DNA of 64,000 nucleotides from M3007 sp043764095 (GTDB lineage: Bacteria; Bacteroidota; Bacteroidia; Chitinophagales; Saprospiraceae): the NCBI GenBank assembly GCA_043764095.1, contig JAYUKX010000193.1:23732-87731 (forward strand), in the 5' to 3' direction. The notes beneath the pieces were generated by a model. The model did not search any database. It was not told where the DNA came from and was given only the letters and a program-made list of their open reading frames with translations. Shown here piece after piece: positions 42,029 through 51,448 of this stretch; positions within the stretch are counted from its first letter, which is position 1; each line of letters opens with the position of its first letter. The position numbers were made by a program, and so were the translations under genes.

Positions 42029-44770
42029 CTAAGTATTAAGGATGGTAAAATAAAAAATGCTGCCTTCTCCGGGAGTAGAATTGACCCAAATATTACCACC
42101 GTGTACTTCAACTATTTTTTTACAGTGAGAGAGGCCAATACCAGTTCCTTCGTAATCATTTCGGTTGTGCAATCTTTTGAAAATAACAAATATTTTATCC
42201 TTATTATTTTCATGTATGCCTATTCCATTGTCTTTTACGTCAAAAAGCCAAATATTTTCTTGTTGTGTCGCCGAAATGCTAATTTTCGGCGTGGTTTCTT
42301 TTTTCCTAAATTTCAAAGCATTGCCAATCAAATTTTGGAATAGTTGCCTTAACTCCGTAGAGCAGCCCATCAATTGAGGCAAGTTTTCTACTGTAATGCT
42401 CGCGCCACTTTCTTTTACCGAGATAGACATATCAGCAAGAGCGTCTTGGACAATTTTATTGCAATCGACCAGTGTAATCACTCTTTCTTTGCCGATTCTG
42501 GCATATTCTGACAAGGCTTTGACGAGTTCTTGCATACGCCCTGAGGATTGGATAATATAATCCAAATATTGATCGCCATTTTGATCGAGTTTGCCCGTAA
42601 ATTCTTCTTTGAGGAGTCCAGCAATGCTAATCAAATTGCGGAGTGGCTCCTGTAGGTCATGTGATGTAATATAGGCAAATTGCTCTAGTTCTTTATTTTG
42701 GGCTTCCAATTTCTTATTTTGAGCGGCTATTTCTTGTTCGCTTTTCTCCCTTTCTGTAATATCCCTAATTACGCCATCTATATGCGAAGGGCTGCCATCG
42801 GAGTTGTATATTAAACGAGCATTGATCGAGGCGAACCTAATATCAAAGAATTTTGTTTTAAATTTCAATTTATAATCCCTTAACTCTCCCGATTGCTGGA
42901 GTGTTTCAATAAAAAGAACTCTGTCTTCTGGATCATAATAAATATCGTACACCGAAGTACCAATGAGTTCTTCTCTTGTGCATCCTGAAAAGAAATGGCA
43001 CGAAGGGCTTACCTCCTGGATAATTCCTGCTAGATCAATTTGATAAAACACATCTTGTACATTTTCAAAAATCGTACGGTATTTCGCTTCGCTTTCCTGT
43101 AATGCTTTTTCGGTTTGTTTCTGTAGTGTAACATCGCGAAAAGACCATACCCTGCCCACCACCTCGTCTCCAATTTTTTGAGATTGAGAATATCGTTCAA
43201 AAATCCGTCCGTCTAAAAAATCAATTTGGTCAAAACTAGATTCTTCCGGATTGGCATACAAATATGTCACTTTATTGATAAACTGCTCAGGATGAGTAAG
43301 CGTGGATAGTATATGATTGAGCGTATTCTTATCGTCTTTTAGGAATAGGATATCTTCTGGAATTTGCCACATTTTTACAAATTTTTGATTCCACTTGGTT
43401 ATTTTACCTGTTTTATCTACAATGAGTATGCCGTCTGCGGTAGATTCTAGAGATGCATCAAGTGAAGAAATCGAGTCATTTAGTGCTGCTTCGTCTAGTT
43501 TGCGCTTGGTAATATCGATGCCGATACCCATTAGGCATTTTTCTGCTTCATAGTCTATTGTTCTGGAGTTAATATAGAATGGGATTTTCTGTTGCTCTTT
43601 GGTAGATAATTCTAATTCGATGCCCTGTAAATCTGTATCAGCAGCATTTTCGATCCGTTTTAAGATTAATCTTTGCTGATCTGATTTATAAAAGTTAGCG
43701 GGCGTCATTTGGCTTATTTCACCACTATCATACCCCATCACTTGTTCAAAATTTTTATTCCACCGTATAAATTTACCAGTTTTGTTGAACAAGTAAAAAA
43801 TACCTGGCAGGCTATTGATAATGGAATCAGAAAGTTCTTTTTCTTTTTGAATTTGCTCGCGTGCTTCAATACTTTCGGTGAGATCCCTGATTAAAGAAAG
43901 GAATCGGCCATCTGGCAATTGCTGCGACCGTACTTCAGTATGGATATAAGTACCATCTTTCTTGCGCATCATTCTTTGCTTAACAGTAGATGCGCCCTTT
44001 TGCAGCACTTCGTATTGAATGGGCTTTGCGGTATATTCTTCCTTTGTTAAAATATCATACACGTGCATTTTGAGCAATTCCTCTCGTTCATACCCTATAA
44101 AATTTTCAGTACCTGCATGTGCATCAAGTATATCGCCAGTGGCACTGTATATCACGATGGCATCCACAGCCTGCTCTACTAAGGTGCGGTATTTGGCCTC
44201 ACTCATTTTGATTTCTCGTTCTATTTCTTTATACTCAGAAACATCAACTGCAGTTATCATATACTGTCCTACTACAGTACCAATTTTTGCTGTGAGTTGG
44301 ATATATTTCTGACTGTACTCCTGATTTTCGAAGACTACCGTACACTTTTGTTGGTATTTTTGCTGATTTATTTGTTCCAAAAAGGAGTTAAACTCTTGTT
44401 TGGAATCCGAGGCGATCCAAATACTTAAATGCATACCTCTCGCAACAGATTGTTCTATAGCCAATAATTGTGCTGCGTAACGATTTAGGCAATAAATAAT
44501 ACCTTCCTCGGAAAGGATAAAATAACCACATGGAGCAAAATCGTATAATTCTAAATATTTTTCAACCTCAACCTCTGCTCTGTTTTTGGCCTCCGCTAAC
44601 TCCTTTTGCTGCAATTCTAGATCATTCTGGTGTGTTTCCAACTCATCTAATAAATCATATACCTCGGATTCAGACCATTTATGTCCAGATTTTACCGTTT
44701 TCTTTTTCAATAAATCCTCTGCTTTTTGGCGCAGTGTTTTTATCTCGAAAATATTTTTTATATTTACCAT
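42029..44770 (-). CDS. Multi-PAS sensor histidine kinase
   Basis: 913 residues without membrane spans, so a soluble kinase. An N-terminal coiled-coil (EVYDLLDELETHQNDLELQQKE, in part) is followed by about five PAS/PAC repeats (for example AVDAIVIYSATGDILDAHAG, FIRWNKNFEQVMGYDSGEIS, ITKWNQKFVKMW and IIQEVSPSCHFFSGC), a coiled linker, the HisKA box SHDLQEPLRN (His704), N-box NLIGNALKFR, DNGIGI and GTGIGLSHCKKIVE. The layout resembles bacteriophytochrome-like kinases of Bacteroidota but no GAF or chromophore site is seen. It pairs with the response regulator downstream; the signal is unknown. Confidence 0.93.
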   Translation of the reverse strand: MVNIKNIFEIKTLRQKAEDLLKKKTVKSGHKWSESEVYDLLDELETHQNDLELQQKELAEAKNRAEVEVEKYLELYDFAPCGYFILSEEGIIYCLNRYAAQLLAIEQSVARGMHLSIWIASDSKQEFNSFLEQINQQKYQQKCTVVFENQEYSQKYIQLTAKIGTVVGQYMITAVDVSEYKEIEREIKMSEAKYRTLVEQAVDAIVIYSATGDILDAHAGTENFIGYEREELLKMHVYDILTKEEYTAKPIQYEVLQKGASTVKQRMMRKKDGTYIHTEVRSQQLPDGRFLSLIRDLTESIEAREQIQKEKELSDSIINSLPGIFYLFNKTGKFIRWNKNFEQVMGYDSGEISQMTPANFYKSDQQRLILKRIENAADTDLQGIELELSTKEQQKIPFYINSRTIDYEAEKCLMGIGIDITKRKLDEAALNDSISSLDASLESTADGILIVDKTGKITKWNQKFVKMWQIPEDILFLKDDKNTLNHILSTLTHPEQFINKVTYLYANPEESSFDQIDFLDGRIFERYSQSQKIGDEVVGRVWSFRDVTLQKQTEKALQESEAKYRTIFENVQDVFYQIDLAGIIQEVSPSCHFFSGCTREELIGTSVYDIYYDPEDRVLFIETLQQSGELRDYKLKFKTKFFDIRFASINARLIYNSDGSPSHIDGVIRDITEREKSEQEIAAQNKKLEAQNKELEQFAYITSHDLQEPLRNLISIAGLLKEEFTGKLDQNGDQYLDYIIQSSGRMQELVKALSEYARIGKERVITLVDCNKIVQDALADMSISVKESGASITVENLPQLMGCSTELRQLFQNLIGNALKFRKKETTPKISISATQQENIWLFDVKDNGIGIHENNKDKIFVIFKRLHNRNDYEGTGIGLSHCKKIVEVHGGNIWVNSTPGEGSIFYFTILNT

Positions 44771-44860
44771 AATTACCTCCTTTTGTACGGTAATAAATTT
44801 TTTATTTAACAGACCTTATCTCACTTTATTTTTGTAAAAGCAGAAATAAGGGATTTTTGA

Positions 44861-44927
44861 TTCCTGCAATGCGCTTTTTGCAGCCGTAATGGGGTTAATT
44901 ACGGCGAAAAAAGGAAAGAAGCAGGGA
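44861..44927. repeat. Direct repeat right of the kinase operon
   Basis: Partner of 41505-41572. This copy forms a clearer hairpin, ccgtaat / attacgg with a loop of ggggtta, and outer arms cctgc / gcagg. It lies 90 bases upstream of the kinase ATG. The rest of the gap 44771-45351 holds a short minus-strand frame that I do not accept as a gene, and nothing else recognisable. Confidence 0.85.
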
Positions 44928-45351
44928 GCAAAAAGACCCATTTCGGCCCGAAAAATAAAGTGGCATAAGGTCTAATGTTCAATCTTGGATATTGTTTTGA
45001 TACAACTAACTTGGTATCTGTTGCGAAATATATGCTACTGATAGAAAAATTTTACTATTCAGTTTGCTGACCATGACTATCTATGATGCTATTCGCCAAA
45101 CAATATGCTTGTAATCGAAATAGATAGGTACCATTCTTTTTCGAAAACAAAAGTAAAAGTATATTGAATGTTTGATAAGTAGGTAGTTTTTTATTTTTGA
45201 AAAATGTATTGCATGATAATATTTTTAAGCCATCATCGCTATCATTGAACAATGCGCGCAATGTGCCGTTGTTGGTACTGAACTTTATTTGGCAAGTTGT
45301 CATTTATACACGGGCAACATAGCCTAAAAAATATACTCAAACACAACAATT

Positions 45352-45984
45352 ATGTATATCGCTACATCCGATCTCTCTCAAATGGAGCAACGTTACCGTG
45401 CGGCTTTGATTAATTCGCTAGGTGGATTTAAAAGCGTTGTGATGATAGGCACCGCCGACCAAGAAGGCCATACCAACTTAGCCATTTTTAATTCATTGTT
45501 TCATATTGGCGCAAATCCGCCGCTTTGTGGGCTTATTTTTCGCCCCGATTCCGTTGAGCGACATACTTTAACCAATATAGAGCAAACGGGTGCTTACACG
45601 GTTAATCACCTGAACAAGGAGATCTACCAACAAGCGCACCAAACCTCTGCCCGATACCCCGGCGCTATCTCTGAGTTTGATGCAACCGGACTAACACCGC
45701 TTTGGCAACCGGGCTACAATGCTCCTTTTGTTGCAGAAAGTCATCTGCGTTTTTACCTCGAATTACAAGAAAAAATTCCGCTCACCATCAATGGTACAAT
45801 ACTCGTCATTGGTAAAATTACAGGTATTTGGTTGCCAGATGGAGCTGTACAACCCGATGGATTTGTGGATATCGAACAGGCGGGTTCATTAACATGTAGC
45901 GGTCTGGATAGTTATCATCGTACGGAGCGCATTGCGCGGTTATCTTATGCAAAAACGGACACCAAGCCTAGTATAATTAATTGA
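45352..45984 (+). CDS. Flavin reductase family protein (FMN-binding split barrel)
   Basis: 210 residues. SLGGFKSVVMIGTADQEGHTNLAIFNS, with the next PPLCGLIFRP and RHTLTNIEQTGAYTVNHL, matches the FMN-binding split-barrel flavin reductases of the DIM6/NTAB type. It may reduce FMN for a partner monooxygenase or act as a redox enzyme; partner genes are not adjacent. It is followed by the DUF2256 gene after 36 bases, probably in one transcript ending at the hairpin 46220-46255. Confidence 0.88.
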   Translation: MYIATSDLSQMEQRYRAALINSLGGFKSVVMIGTADQEGHTNLAIFNSLFHIGANPPLCGLIFRPDSVERHTLTNIEQTGAYTVNHLNKEIYQQAHQTSARYPGAISEFDATGLTPLWQPGYNAPFVAESHLRFYLELQEKIPLTINGTILVIGKITGIWLPDGAVQPDGFVDIEQAGSLTCSGLDSYHRTERIARLSYAKTDTKPSIIN

Positions 45985-46020
45985 AAATCAAAACAATAAA
46001 GTAGAATATTATTTACCATA

Positions 46021-46176
46021 ATGAAGGATAAAAATAATAAACCAGTTAAAAAAGAAAATTTACCACAGAAAATTTGTCCTACTTGTCATCGCCCTTTTAC
46101 TTGGCGCAAAAAATGGGAAAAAGTATGGGATGAAGTGAGGTTTTGTAGTGATAGATGTAAAAATCAGAAAGGATAA
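46021..46176 (+). CDS. DUF2256 small zinc-ribbon-like protein
   Basis: 51 residues. It has a basic leader, then ICPTCHRPFTWRKKWEKVW and VRFCSDRCK: Cys19, Cys22, Cys42 and Cys46, the hallmark of DUF2256. The family is small, probably zinc-binding, and often encoded near photolyase or redox genes; function unknown. It follows the flavin reductase and precedes a strong terminator. Confidence 0.9.
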   Translation: MKDKNNKPVKKENLPQKICPTCHRPFTWRKKWEKVWDEVRFCSDRCKNQKG

Positions 46177-46219
46177 GTAGTGCTAAGATAGGAGAGGATT
46201 TGTTTGTATTATAAAATGA

Positions 46220-46255
46220 AAAAGGGTGCTTCAACGTTTGTTGAAGCACCCTTTT
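46220..46255. terminator. Bidirectional terminator between the DUF2256 gene and infB
   Basis: Perfect 16-bp stem aaaagggtgcttcaac / gttgaagcaccctttt with a 4-base loop; A- and U-runs on either side serve both convergent transcripts. Confidence 0.95.
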
Positions 46256-46276
46256 AATATTTGTAAGAAACAAGTA

Positions 46277-49200
46277 TTACAACTTGCCCTTGACTTCATT
46301 AATTACATAAGATTCCACCACGTCGCCTACTTTAAGATCATTAAAGTTTTTGATCGTAAGACCACATTCCATACCATTTTTCACCTCTTTAACGTCTTCT
46401 TTAAAGCGTTTGAGTGACGAAAGTTCAGCGTGTTGGCCTTGGTTGACTGGATAAATCACAATACCATCGCGGATAAGTCGGATATAGTGGTTTCTGAAGA
46501 TTTTGCCTTCTTGAACATAGCAACCTGCAACAGTACCCACTTTCGTAATTTTGAATACATCGCGAATTTCTACTTGGCTCATGATCTCCTCTTCCTTCGT
46601 AGGCTCCAACATACCCTCCATTGCTGCGGTGATTTCTTCAATCGCCTCATAGATGATAGAGTACATCTTGATTTCAACACCTTCTTTTTCTGCCAATTTG
46701 CGGGCAGTGAGGGAAGGACGTACCTGGAAACCAACAATGATGGCATCTGAAGCAGACGCAAGCATAACGTCGGAATCGACAATTTGACCAACTGCTTTAT
46801 GGATCACAGTTACTTGGATTTTATCCATAGACAACTTCACCAACGAATCGGTAAGGGCTTCGATAGAGCCATCCACGTCACCTTTAACGATCAACTTCAG
46901 TTCTTTAAAGTTACCCAAAGCCAAACGACGACCAATTTCATCCAAGGAAATACGCTTCGTAGCGCGGTTCGCTTGTTCGCGGAGGATTTGAGCGCGTTTT
47001 GTTGCTACCTCTTTTGCTTCTGATTCGGAAGCCGCTTCTTTTAGTTTTTCACCTGCCTGTGGTGCACCACCAAGACCCAAGATCAATACTGGCATGGCTG
47101 GCCCAGCATGGTTAATTTCCTTACCGCGGTCATTGAACATGGCGCGTACACGGCCAGAGTATTCACCTGCAATGATTGGATCACCTTTATCCAAGGTACC
47201 ATTTTCGATCAATACTTTGGTTACATAACCACGGCCTTTTTCCATAGATGCCTCCAAAACGGTACCTGTCGCACGGCGTTTTGGGTTGGCTTTTAGGTCG
47301 AGGATTTCGGCTTCCAGTGCTACTTTTTCAAGTAGTTTATCAATATTTAAACCTTGTTTGGCTGAAATGTCTTGACTAGGGTATTTTCCACCCCAATCTT
47401 CTACCAAAAGGTTCATTTGCGCTAATTCATTTTTGATACGCTCCGGATCTGCACCAGGTTTGTCAATTTTATTAATGGCAAATACAATAGGAACACCGGC
47501 TGCTTGAGCGTGGCTGATGGCCTCTTTGGTTTGTGGCATAATAGCGTCATCCGCAGCGATCACAATAATAGCGATATCCGTTACTTTGGCACCACGTGCA
47601 CGCATGGCCGTAAAGGCTTCGTGACCCGGTGTATCCAAAAATGTAATACGCTTTTCTTGTTCTTCTACCATCACCTTCACCTCATACGCACCGATGTGCT
47701 GTGTGATACCACCAGCCTCTCCAGCCGCTACATTGGCTTTACGAATAAAGTCAAGTAAAGAAGTCTTACCGTGGTCAACGTGACCCATTACAGTAACGAT
47801 GGGTTGGCGAGCACGCAAATCTGCTGGATCATCATCTTCATCTTGTACTTCCATTTGCTCTTCAGCCGATACAAACTGTACCTCATGGCCAAATTCGCTG
47901 GCTACTACCTCGATAATTTCTGCATCGAGGCGTTGGTTAATGGACACGAAAATACCCAAAGACATACAAGACTTAATGATGTCGATTGGTTTTACGTTGA
48001 GCAAGGATGCAAGATCGGAAACTGATACAAATTCGGTAACGTGGAGGATACCTGTTTGATCATTGGCCAATTCTGCCTGTTCTGCGCGTTCACGCATATT
48101 ATCGCGTTTACCACGACGCATTTTTTGGCGTTTGCGGCTTGCACCTGCGCCCATACGGGCCATGGTTTGGCGGATTTGATTCTCAATATCTTTTTGAGAA
48201 ACCTCCCTTGGTTGGTTTGCACCTGGTGCACCTGTGCCACCACCTGGGCGAGCACCTTGTCCAGTACCGCCGCCTGGGCGAGCACCTTGTCCAGTACCTT
48301 GGCCTGGGCCACGGGTATTATTACGATCGGTTGGCCTGTTGGGGCTTGTCCGCGTATTATTACTACTATTGCTACGATTACCACCGCTTTGGGCACCTTG
48401 ATTACCCGACATAGAAGCCTGCAATGATTCAGCAGTAACAGGGCGTTGAACCTGTTTGCGTTTCCTCTTTTGACGGTCGTCGGCAGCATTGCCAGCCGTT
48501 TGTGGTGCACGTGGTGTGCCGTCTGCATTGAGTAATGGTGCTCTTTGACCAGCCTCACCACTTTGTGGAGCATTACCACGGTTACGATCATCACGGCGTT
48601 GACCACTTCCTTCACCACCGGTATTAGGTTGGCCAGGGCGATTACGGTCGCGTCCACCGCGATTATTATTATTGCGGTCGCGTCCACCGCGATTATTATT
48701 ATTCCCACCACTTGCTGGGGGATCCTTTTTGACCTCCAAATTAATGCGGCCAAGTACCTTCAAGCCGCGCAATTGAGGCGAATCAGCGCGATAGAACTCG
48801 TCTCCACCAGCAGCACTTTCTTCGGCAGATATAGTTCCGCTCGAAGTAGGTGGTGTACCTGTACTTTTGGGAGCAACAGGAGCAGCCGATTGCGGTGTGG
48901 GCTTTTGCTCTTGTTTTGCTTCCGGTTTGGGTGTAGGAGCAGGAGGAGGTGGTGCCTGTCGAGGCGCCTCTTTAGCAATAGGCTTTGGTTCTGGTTTGGG
49001 AGCGGGCTTTGGAGGGTTGAGATCAATCCTCCCTACAACGCGCAACTGGGGTAGCTCACGCCTAGGTTGCGAACGTTCCTCTTTTAGAGGTGAAGCCAAA
49101 TCAGGCTGAGGCACTGATTCATCGCGTCCTGAAGGGGGCAATGTAAGTTTGGGTAAGTTAACCGGTGCAGGTGGGGGAGTAGGCGTTGGGCTTGCTCCGG

Positions 49201-49429
49201 GCATCTCTACCGGGTCTTTTTTCATTACAGGCCGAAGCAGTTTTTCTGCTTCTTTTTTGATAGCAATGTCTTTCTGAAATTCTTTATTCAGCACATCAAG
49301 CATCTCATTGGTGATCTCGGCCGTAGGTTTTTCCTCTAACCCGGGAAATCCCTTGCCATGAAGTTTCTCTACGATGGTGTGGAGACCAACGTTAAAATCT
49401 TTTGCTACCTTAATTAATTTTAATGCCAT
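46277..49429 (-). CDS. infB: Translation initiation factor IF-2
   Basis: 1050 residues. IF2_N domain at 1-55 (MALKLIKVAKDFNVGLHTI), a long low-complexity Pro/Lys/Glu and then Gly/Arg/Asn-rich region (~80-440), second IF2_N-like domain (LASLLNVKPIDIIKSCMSLG), GTPase domain with G1 GHVDHGKT, G3 DTPGHEAF, G4 NKID, and domains II-IV with the C-terminal fMet-tRNA-binding barrel (VGTVAGCYVQEGKIFRN). It brings initiator tRNA to the 30S subunit. The linker contains DNA repeats, described separately. Confidence 0.98.
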   Translation of the reverse strand: MALKLIKVAKDFNVGLHTIVEKLHGKGFPGLEEKPTAEITNEMLDVLNKEFQKDIAIKKEAEKLLRPVMKKDPVEMPGASPTPTPPPAPVNLPKLTLPPSGRDESVPQPDLASPLKEERSQPRRELPQLRVVGRIDLNPPKPAPKPEPKPIAKEAPRQAPPPPAPTPKPEAKQEQKPTPQSAAPVAPKSTGTPPTSSGTISAEESAAGGDEFYRADSPQLRGLKVLGRINLEVKKDPPASGGNNNNRGGRDRNNNNRGGRDRNRPGQPNTGGEGSGQRRDDRNRGNAPQSGEAGQRAPLLNADGTPRAPQTAGNAADDRQKRKRKQVQRPVTAESLQASMSGNQGAQSGGNRSNSSNNTRTSPNRPTDRNNTRGPGQGTGQGARPGGGTGQGARPGGGTGAPGANQPREVSQKDIENQIRQTMARMGAGASRKRQKMRRGKRDNMRERAEQAELANDQTGILHVTEFVSVSDLASLLNVKPIDIIKSCMSLGIFVSINQRLDAEIIEVVASEFGHEVQFVSAEEQMEVQDEDDDPADLRARQPIVTVMGHVDHGKTSLLDFIRKANVAAGEAGGITQHIGAYEVKVMVEEQEKRITFLDTPGHEAFTAMRARGAKVTDIAIIVIAADDAIMPQTKEAISHAQAAGVPIVFAINKIDKPGADPERIKNELAQMNLLVEDWGGKYPSQDISAKQGLNIDKLLEKVALEAEILDLKANPKRRATGTVLEASMEKGRGYVTKVLIENGTLDKGDPIIAGEYSGRVRAMFNDRGKEINHAGPAMPVLILGLGGAPQAGEKLKEAASESEAKEVATKRAQILREQANRATKRISLDEIGRRLALGNFKELKLIVKGDVDGSIEALTDSLVKLSMDKIQVTVIHKAVGQIVDSDVMLASASDAIIVGFQVRPSLTARKLAEKEGVEIKMYSIIYEAIEEITAAMEGMLEPTKEEEIMSQVEIRDVFKITKVGTVAGCYVQEGKIFRNHYIRLIRDGIVIYPVNQGQHAELSSLKRFKEDVKEVKNGMECGLTIKNFNDLKVGDVVESYVINEVKGKL
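48241..48300 (-). repeat. Two 30-bp tandem repeats in the infB linker
   Basis: Two near-identical 30-bp units (48241-48270 and 48271-48300) encoding the repeated GTGQGARPGG segment of the Gly-rich linker. Confidence 0.85.
48645..48704 (-). repeat. Two 30-bp tandem repeats in the infB linker (RGGRDRNNNN)
   Basis: Two units of 30 bp, nearly identical, encoding NNNNRGGRDR twice. In-frame repeats of this kind change copy number easily without breaking the frame. Confidence 0.87.
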
Positions 49430-49674
49430 GCAGTTGTTTTTCCTACAGAAAAAGTACCTTTAATTACTTCATAATGAATGTGTTATACTCTTTCCGGGAT
49501 GATAAAAATTTGTTGATATTATCTTTTGTGGGCGCTAGGCGCCTGTAATGCGAAACTATTTGAAGGCGAACGATATTTAAGTGAAAAGTAAGTTTTGCTT
49601 GAAAAGCGCCGCAAAGATACGCAAATTATTGTTTGCCTTTATATTTATTTTACGTGTTTCTGTAAAATCATTGC

Positions 49675-49682
49675 TTATTTTT
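49675..49682 (+). promoter_or_regulatory. -7 promoter element directly before the flavoprotein start
   Basis: TATTTTTG followed by C ends 5 bases before the ATG at 49688, so transcription would start at or inside the start codon region. Either the transcript is leaderless or the true start is further downstream. Confidence 0.45.
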
Positions 49683-49687
49683 GCGCC

Positions 49688-50908
49688 ATGCAAACAATTA
49701 TCATTGGCGGAGGTGCTGCCGGATTTTTTGGGGCTATCGCAGTAGCGGAGGCAAATCCCAATGCTCGAATCACAATTCTGGAGCGCGGCAATAGTTTTTT
49801 ACAAAAAGTAAAAGTAAGCGGCGGCGGGCGATGCAACGTTACCCATGCTTGTTTTGACGTACGCGAACTCACCCGAAACTACCCGCGTGGCGCAAAAGAA
49901 CTCGCTGGGCCGTTCACGCGCTTTGGACCTACTGAAACAGTACTTTGGTTCGAGCAACGCGGCGTTAAACTTAAAACAGAATCTGATGGCAGAATGTTCC
50001 CAGAAACGGATGAATCCCAAACAATTATTGATTGTTTGTGGCAAGCAACCAAAAAACATCATATTGACCTCAAAACCAGTTGCCGTGTGGATCAAATTTC
50101 GCCTATCCAAGGTAATCGGTGGCGCGTTACAACCGCGAATGAAGTACTCGAAGCAGATGCCGTATTAGTCACAACAGGTAGCAGCGAAGCCATTTGGACA
50201 ATGTTGTCCAAACTCGGACACCGTATTGTGCCGCCTGTTCCTTCGCTTTTTACCTTCAATACCAAAGATCAACGCTTACAAAATCTTGCGGGTATTGCTG
50301 TCCCTAATGCGCAGGTTACTTTGCCCGATTTTAAACAACAGTCCAATGGACCGCTTTTGGTGACGCATTGGGGTTTGAGTGGGCCGGCAATACTCAAACT
50401 TTCGGCTTGGGCCGCACGCGAACTACATGCTGCGAACTACCATTTTAAATTGACTATTAATTGGTTAGGTGATATTACCCAACATGCGTTGAACGCACAA
50501 CTAATAGATATTAAGTCAGAATTATCCAAAAAACAAGTCATCGCAAATGCTCAGTTTGGCCTTCCTGCCCGACTTTGGCAAAGTTTGTGTGCAGCAGCGG
50601 GCATTGCCGATCTACTGCGTTGGGCCGATATGAATAAAAAGCAATTGAATGCGCTTTGCCAAGAATTGGGTGCTTGCGCTTTTGACATAAAAGGCAAAAG
50701 CACATTTAAAGAAGAATTTGTCACCGCTGGCGGTATTGATCTAAAGGAAATCAATTTTAAAAACTTTGAAAGCAAACTATTCCCTAATTTGTATTTTGCA
50801 GGAGAAGTCCTGAATATAGATGCGGTTACTGGCGGCTTTAATTTTCAGGCGGCTTGGACTGGCGGCTGGATTGCAGGGGGGAGCATTGGGGGGCGGGCGG
50901 CAATCTGA
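49688..50908 (+). CDS. NAD(P)/FAD-dependent oxidoreductase, YhiN/HI0933 family
   Basis: 406 residues from ATG 49688; the longer frame from 49595 reads through non-coding sequence. Dinucleotide-binding motif IIIGGGAAGFFGA at the N-terminus, then the family signature KVKVSGGGRCNVTHA, and a C-terminal FAD closure TAGGIDLKEIN...YFAGEVLNIDAVTGGFNFQ. The family binds FAD; substrates are mostly unknown. Its 3' end overlaps the convergent pterin dehydratase gene by 64 bases. Confidence 0.92.
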   Translation: MQTIIIGGGAAGFFGAIAVAEANPNARITILERGNSFLQKVKVSGGGRCNVTHACFDVRELTRNYPRGAKELAGPFTRFGPTETVLWFEQRGVKLKTESDGRMFPETDESQTIIDCLWQATKKHHIDLKTSCRVDQISPIQGNRWRVTTANEVLEADAVLVTTGSSEAIWTMLSKLGHRIVPPVPSLFTFNTKDQRLQNLAGIAVPNAQVTLPDFKQQSNGPLLVTHWGLSGPAILKLSAWAARELHAANYHFKLTINWLGDITQHALNAQLIDIKSELSKKQVIANAQFGLPARLWQSLCAAAGIADLLRWADMNKKQLNALCQELGACAFDIKGKSTFKEEFVTAGGIDLKEINFKNFESKLFPNLYFAGEVLNIDAVTGGFNFQAAWTGGWIAGGSIGGRAAI

Positions 50909-51129
50909 TCAATGGCCTCCGCTAAAGCAAGGTCTTTCTCCGTTACGATATTGCCTTTGTCGTGGGTAGTGAGGGTTATTTGCACGGTATTCCACACATT
51001 ACTCCAATTGGGGTGATGACCAAGCCTTTCAGCAGCAAAGGCCACTTCCGTCATAAAAGCGAAGGCTTGTGTGAAATTAGCAAACTTAAAAGTAGCCGTA
51101 AGTTGATGTGGTTCTTTTTTCCAGTTCAT
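50845..51129 (-). CDS. Pterin-4a-carbinolamine dehydratase
   Basis: 94 residues. FKFANFTQAFAFMTEVAFAAERLGHHPNWSNVWNTVQITLTTHD is the family core (written here as consecutive motifs FKFANF, AFMTEVA, GHHPNWSNVWN and ITLTTHD) with the catalytic His-His-Pro. It recycles oxidised tetrahydrobiopterin and can assist transcription factors in animals. The last ~17 residues (ARPPMLPPAIQPPVQAA) are an odd Pro-rich tail lying entirely in the overlap with the convergent flavoprotein gene; catalysis should not need it. Confidence 0.9.
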   Translation of the reverse strand: MNWKKEPHQLTATFKFANFTQAFAFMTEVAFAAERLGHHPNWSNVWNTVQITLTTHDKGNIVTEKDLALAEAIDQIAARPPMLPPAIQPPVQAA

Positions 51130-51255
51130 TTTTTTATGCTTGATGGTATAAATCCTGTACCTTTATGACATGTTTTGAACCTGATAATAAGTTCATTACG
51201 ACTTAACAAGATTAGTATAGAACATGTTGTGAGCAATTACGCCATAGCATTACAG

Positions 51256-51414
51256 AAGTACTTGGACACAATTAATTAGCATTTTGAACTTGGTCTTTTC
51301 CGCCTATACTTCCCCATTTTTTCGTTAGATAGTACCGCTATCTGCCTTAAAAATGGCTCGTCTAGCCGAAAAATACCTGCGTTCATTTCTGCAATTAATT
51401 ATGTCCAAGTACTT
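51256..51414. repeat. 159-bp palindromic element (E6), sister of 19147-19307
   Basis: Arms aagtacttggaca / tgtccaagtactt differ from those of E4 but are complementary to each other; the next blocks (caattaatt, ttggtcttttccgcctatact, cgttagatagt, ccgaaaaatacc) match E4. It ends 34 bases before the sodC start codon and so lies in the promoter or leader of that gene. Confidence 0.87.
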
Positions 51415-51448
51415 AATACTTTTAATTTATCATTATACACATAAAAAT

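Noticed and set aside
41603..44770. Phytochrome photoreceptor kinase
   Set aside because: The kinase has only PAS/PAC repeats; no GAF/PHY domain or bilin-binding Cys is visible.
45055..45303. 82-residue minus-strand frame between the kinase operon and the flavin reductase gene
   Set aside because: Composition is that of translated AT-rich intergenic DNA, there is no recognisable domain, and the start has no supporting ribosome-binding site. It could still be a lineage-specific gene.
47992..48753. 253-residue minus-strand frame within infB
   Set aside because: It is the frame-shifted shadow of the repetitive Gly/Arg-rich linker; its Val/Ile/Ala-rich repeats follow from the repeated DNA.
51353..51448. 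N-terminal extension of the Cu/Zn SOD
   Set aside because: It is translation of palindromic element E6; the signal peptide begins at 51449.
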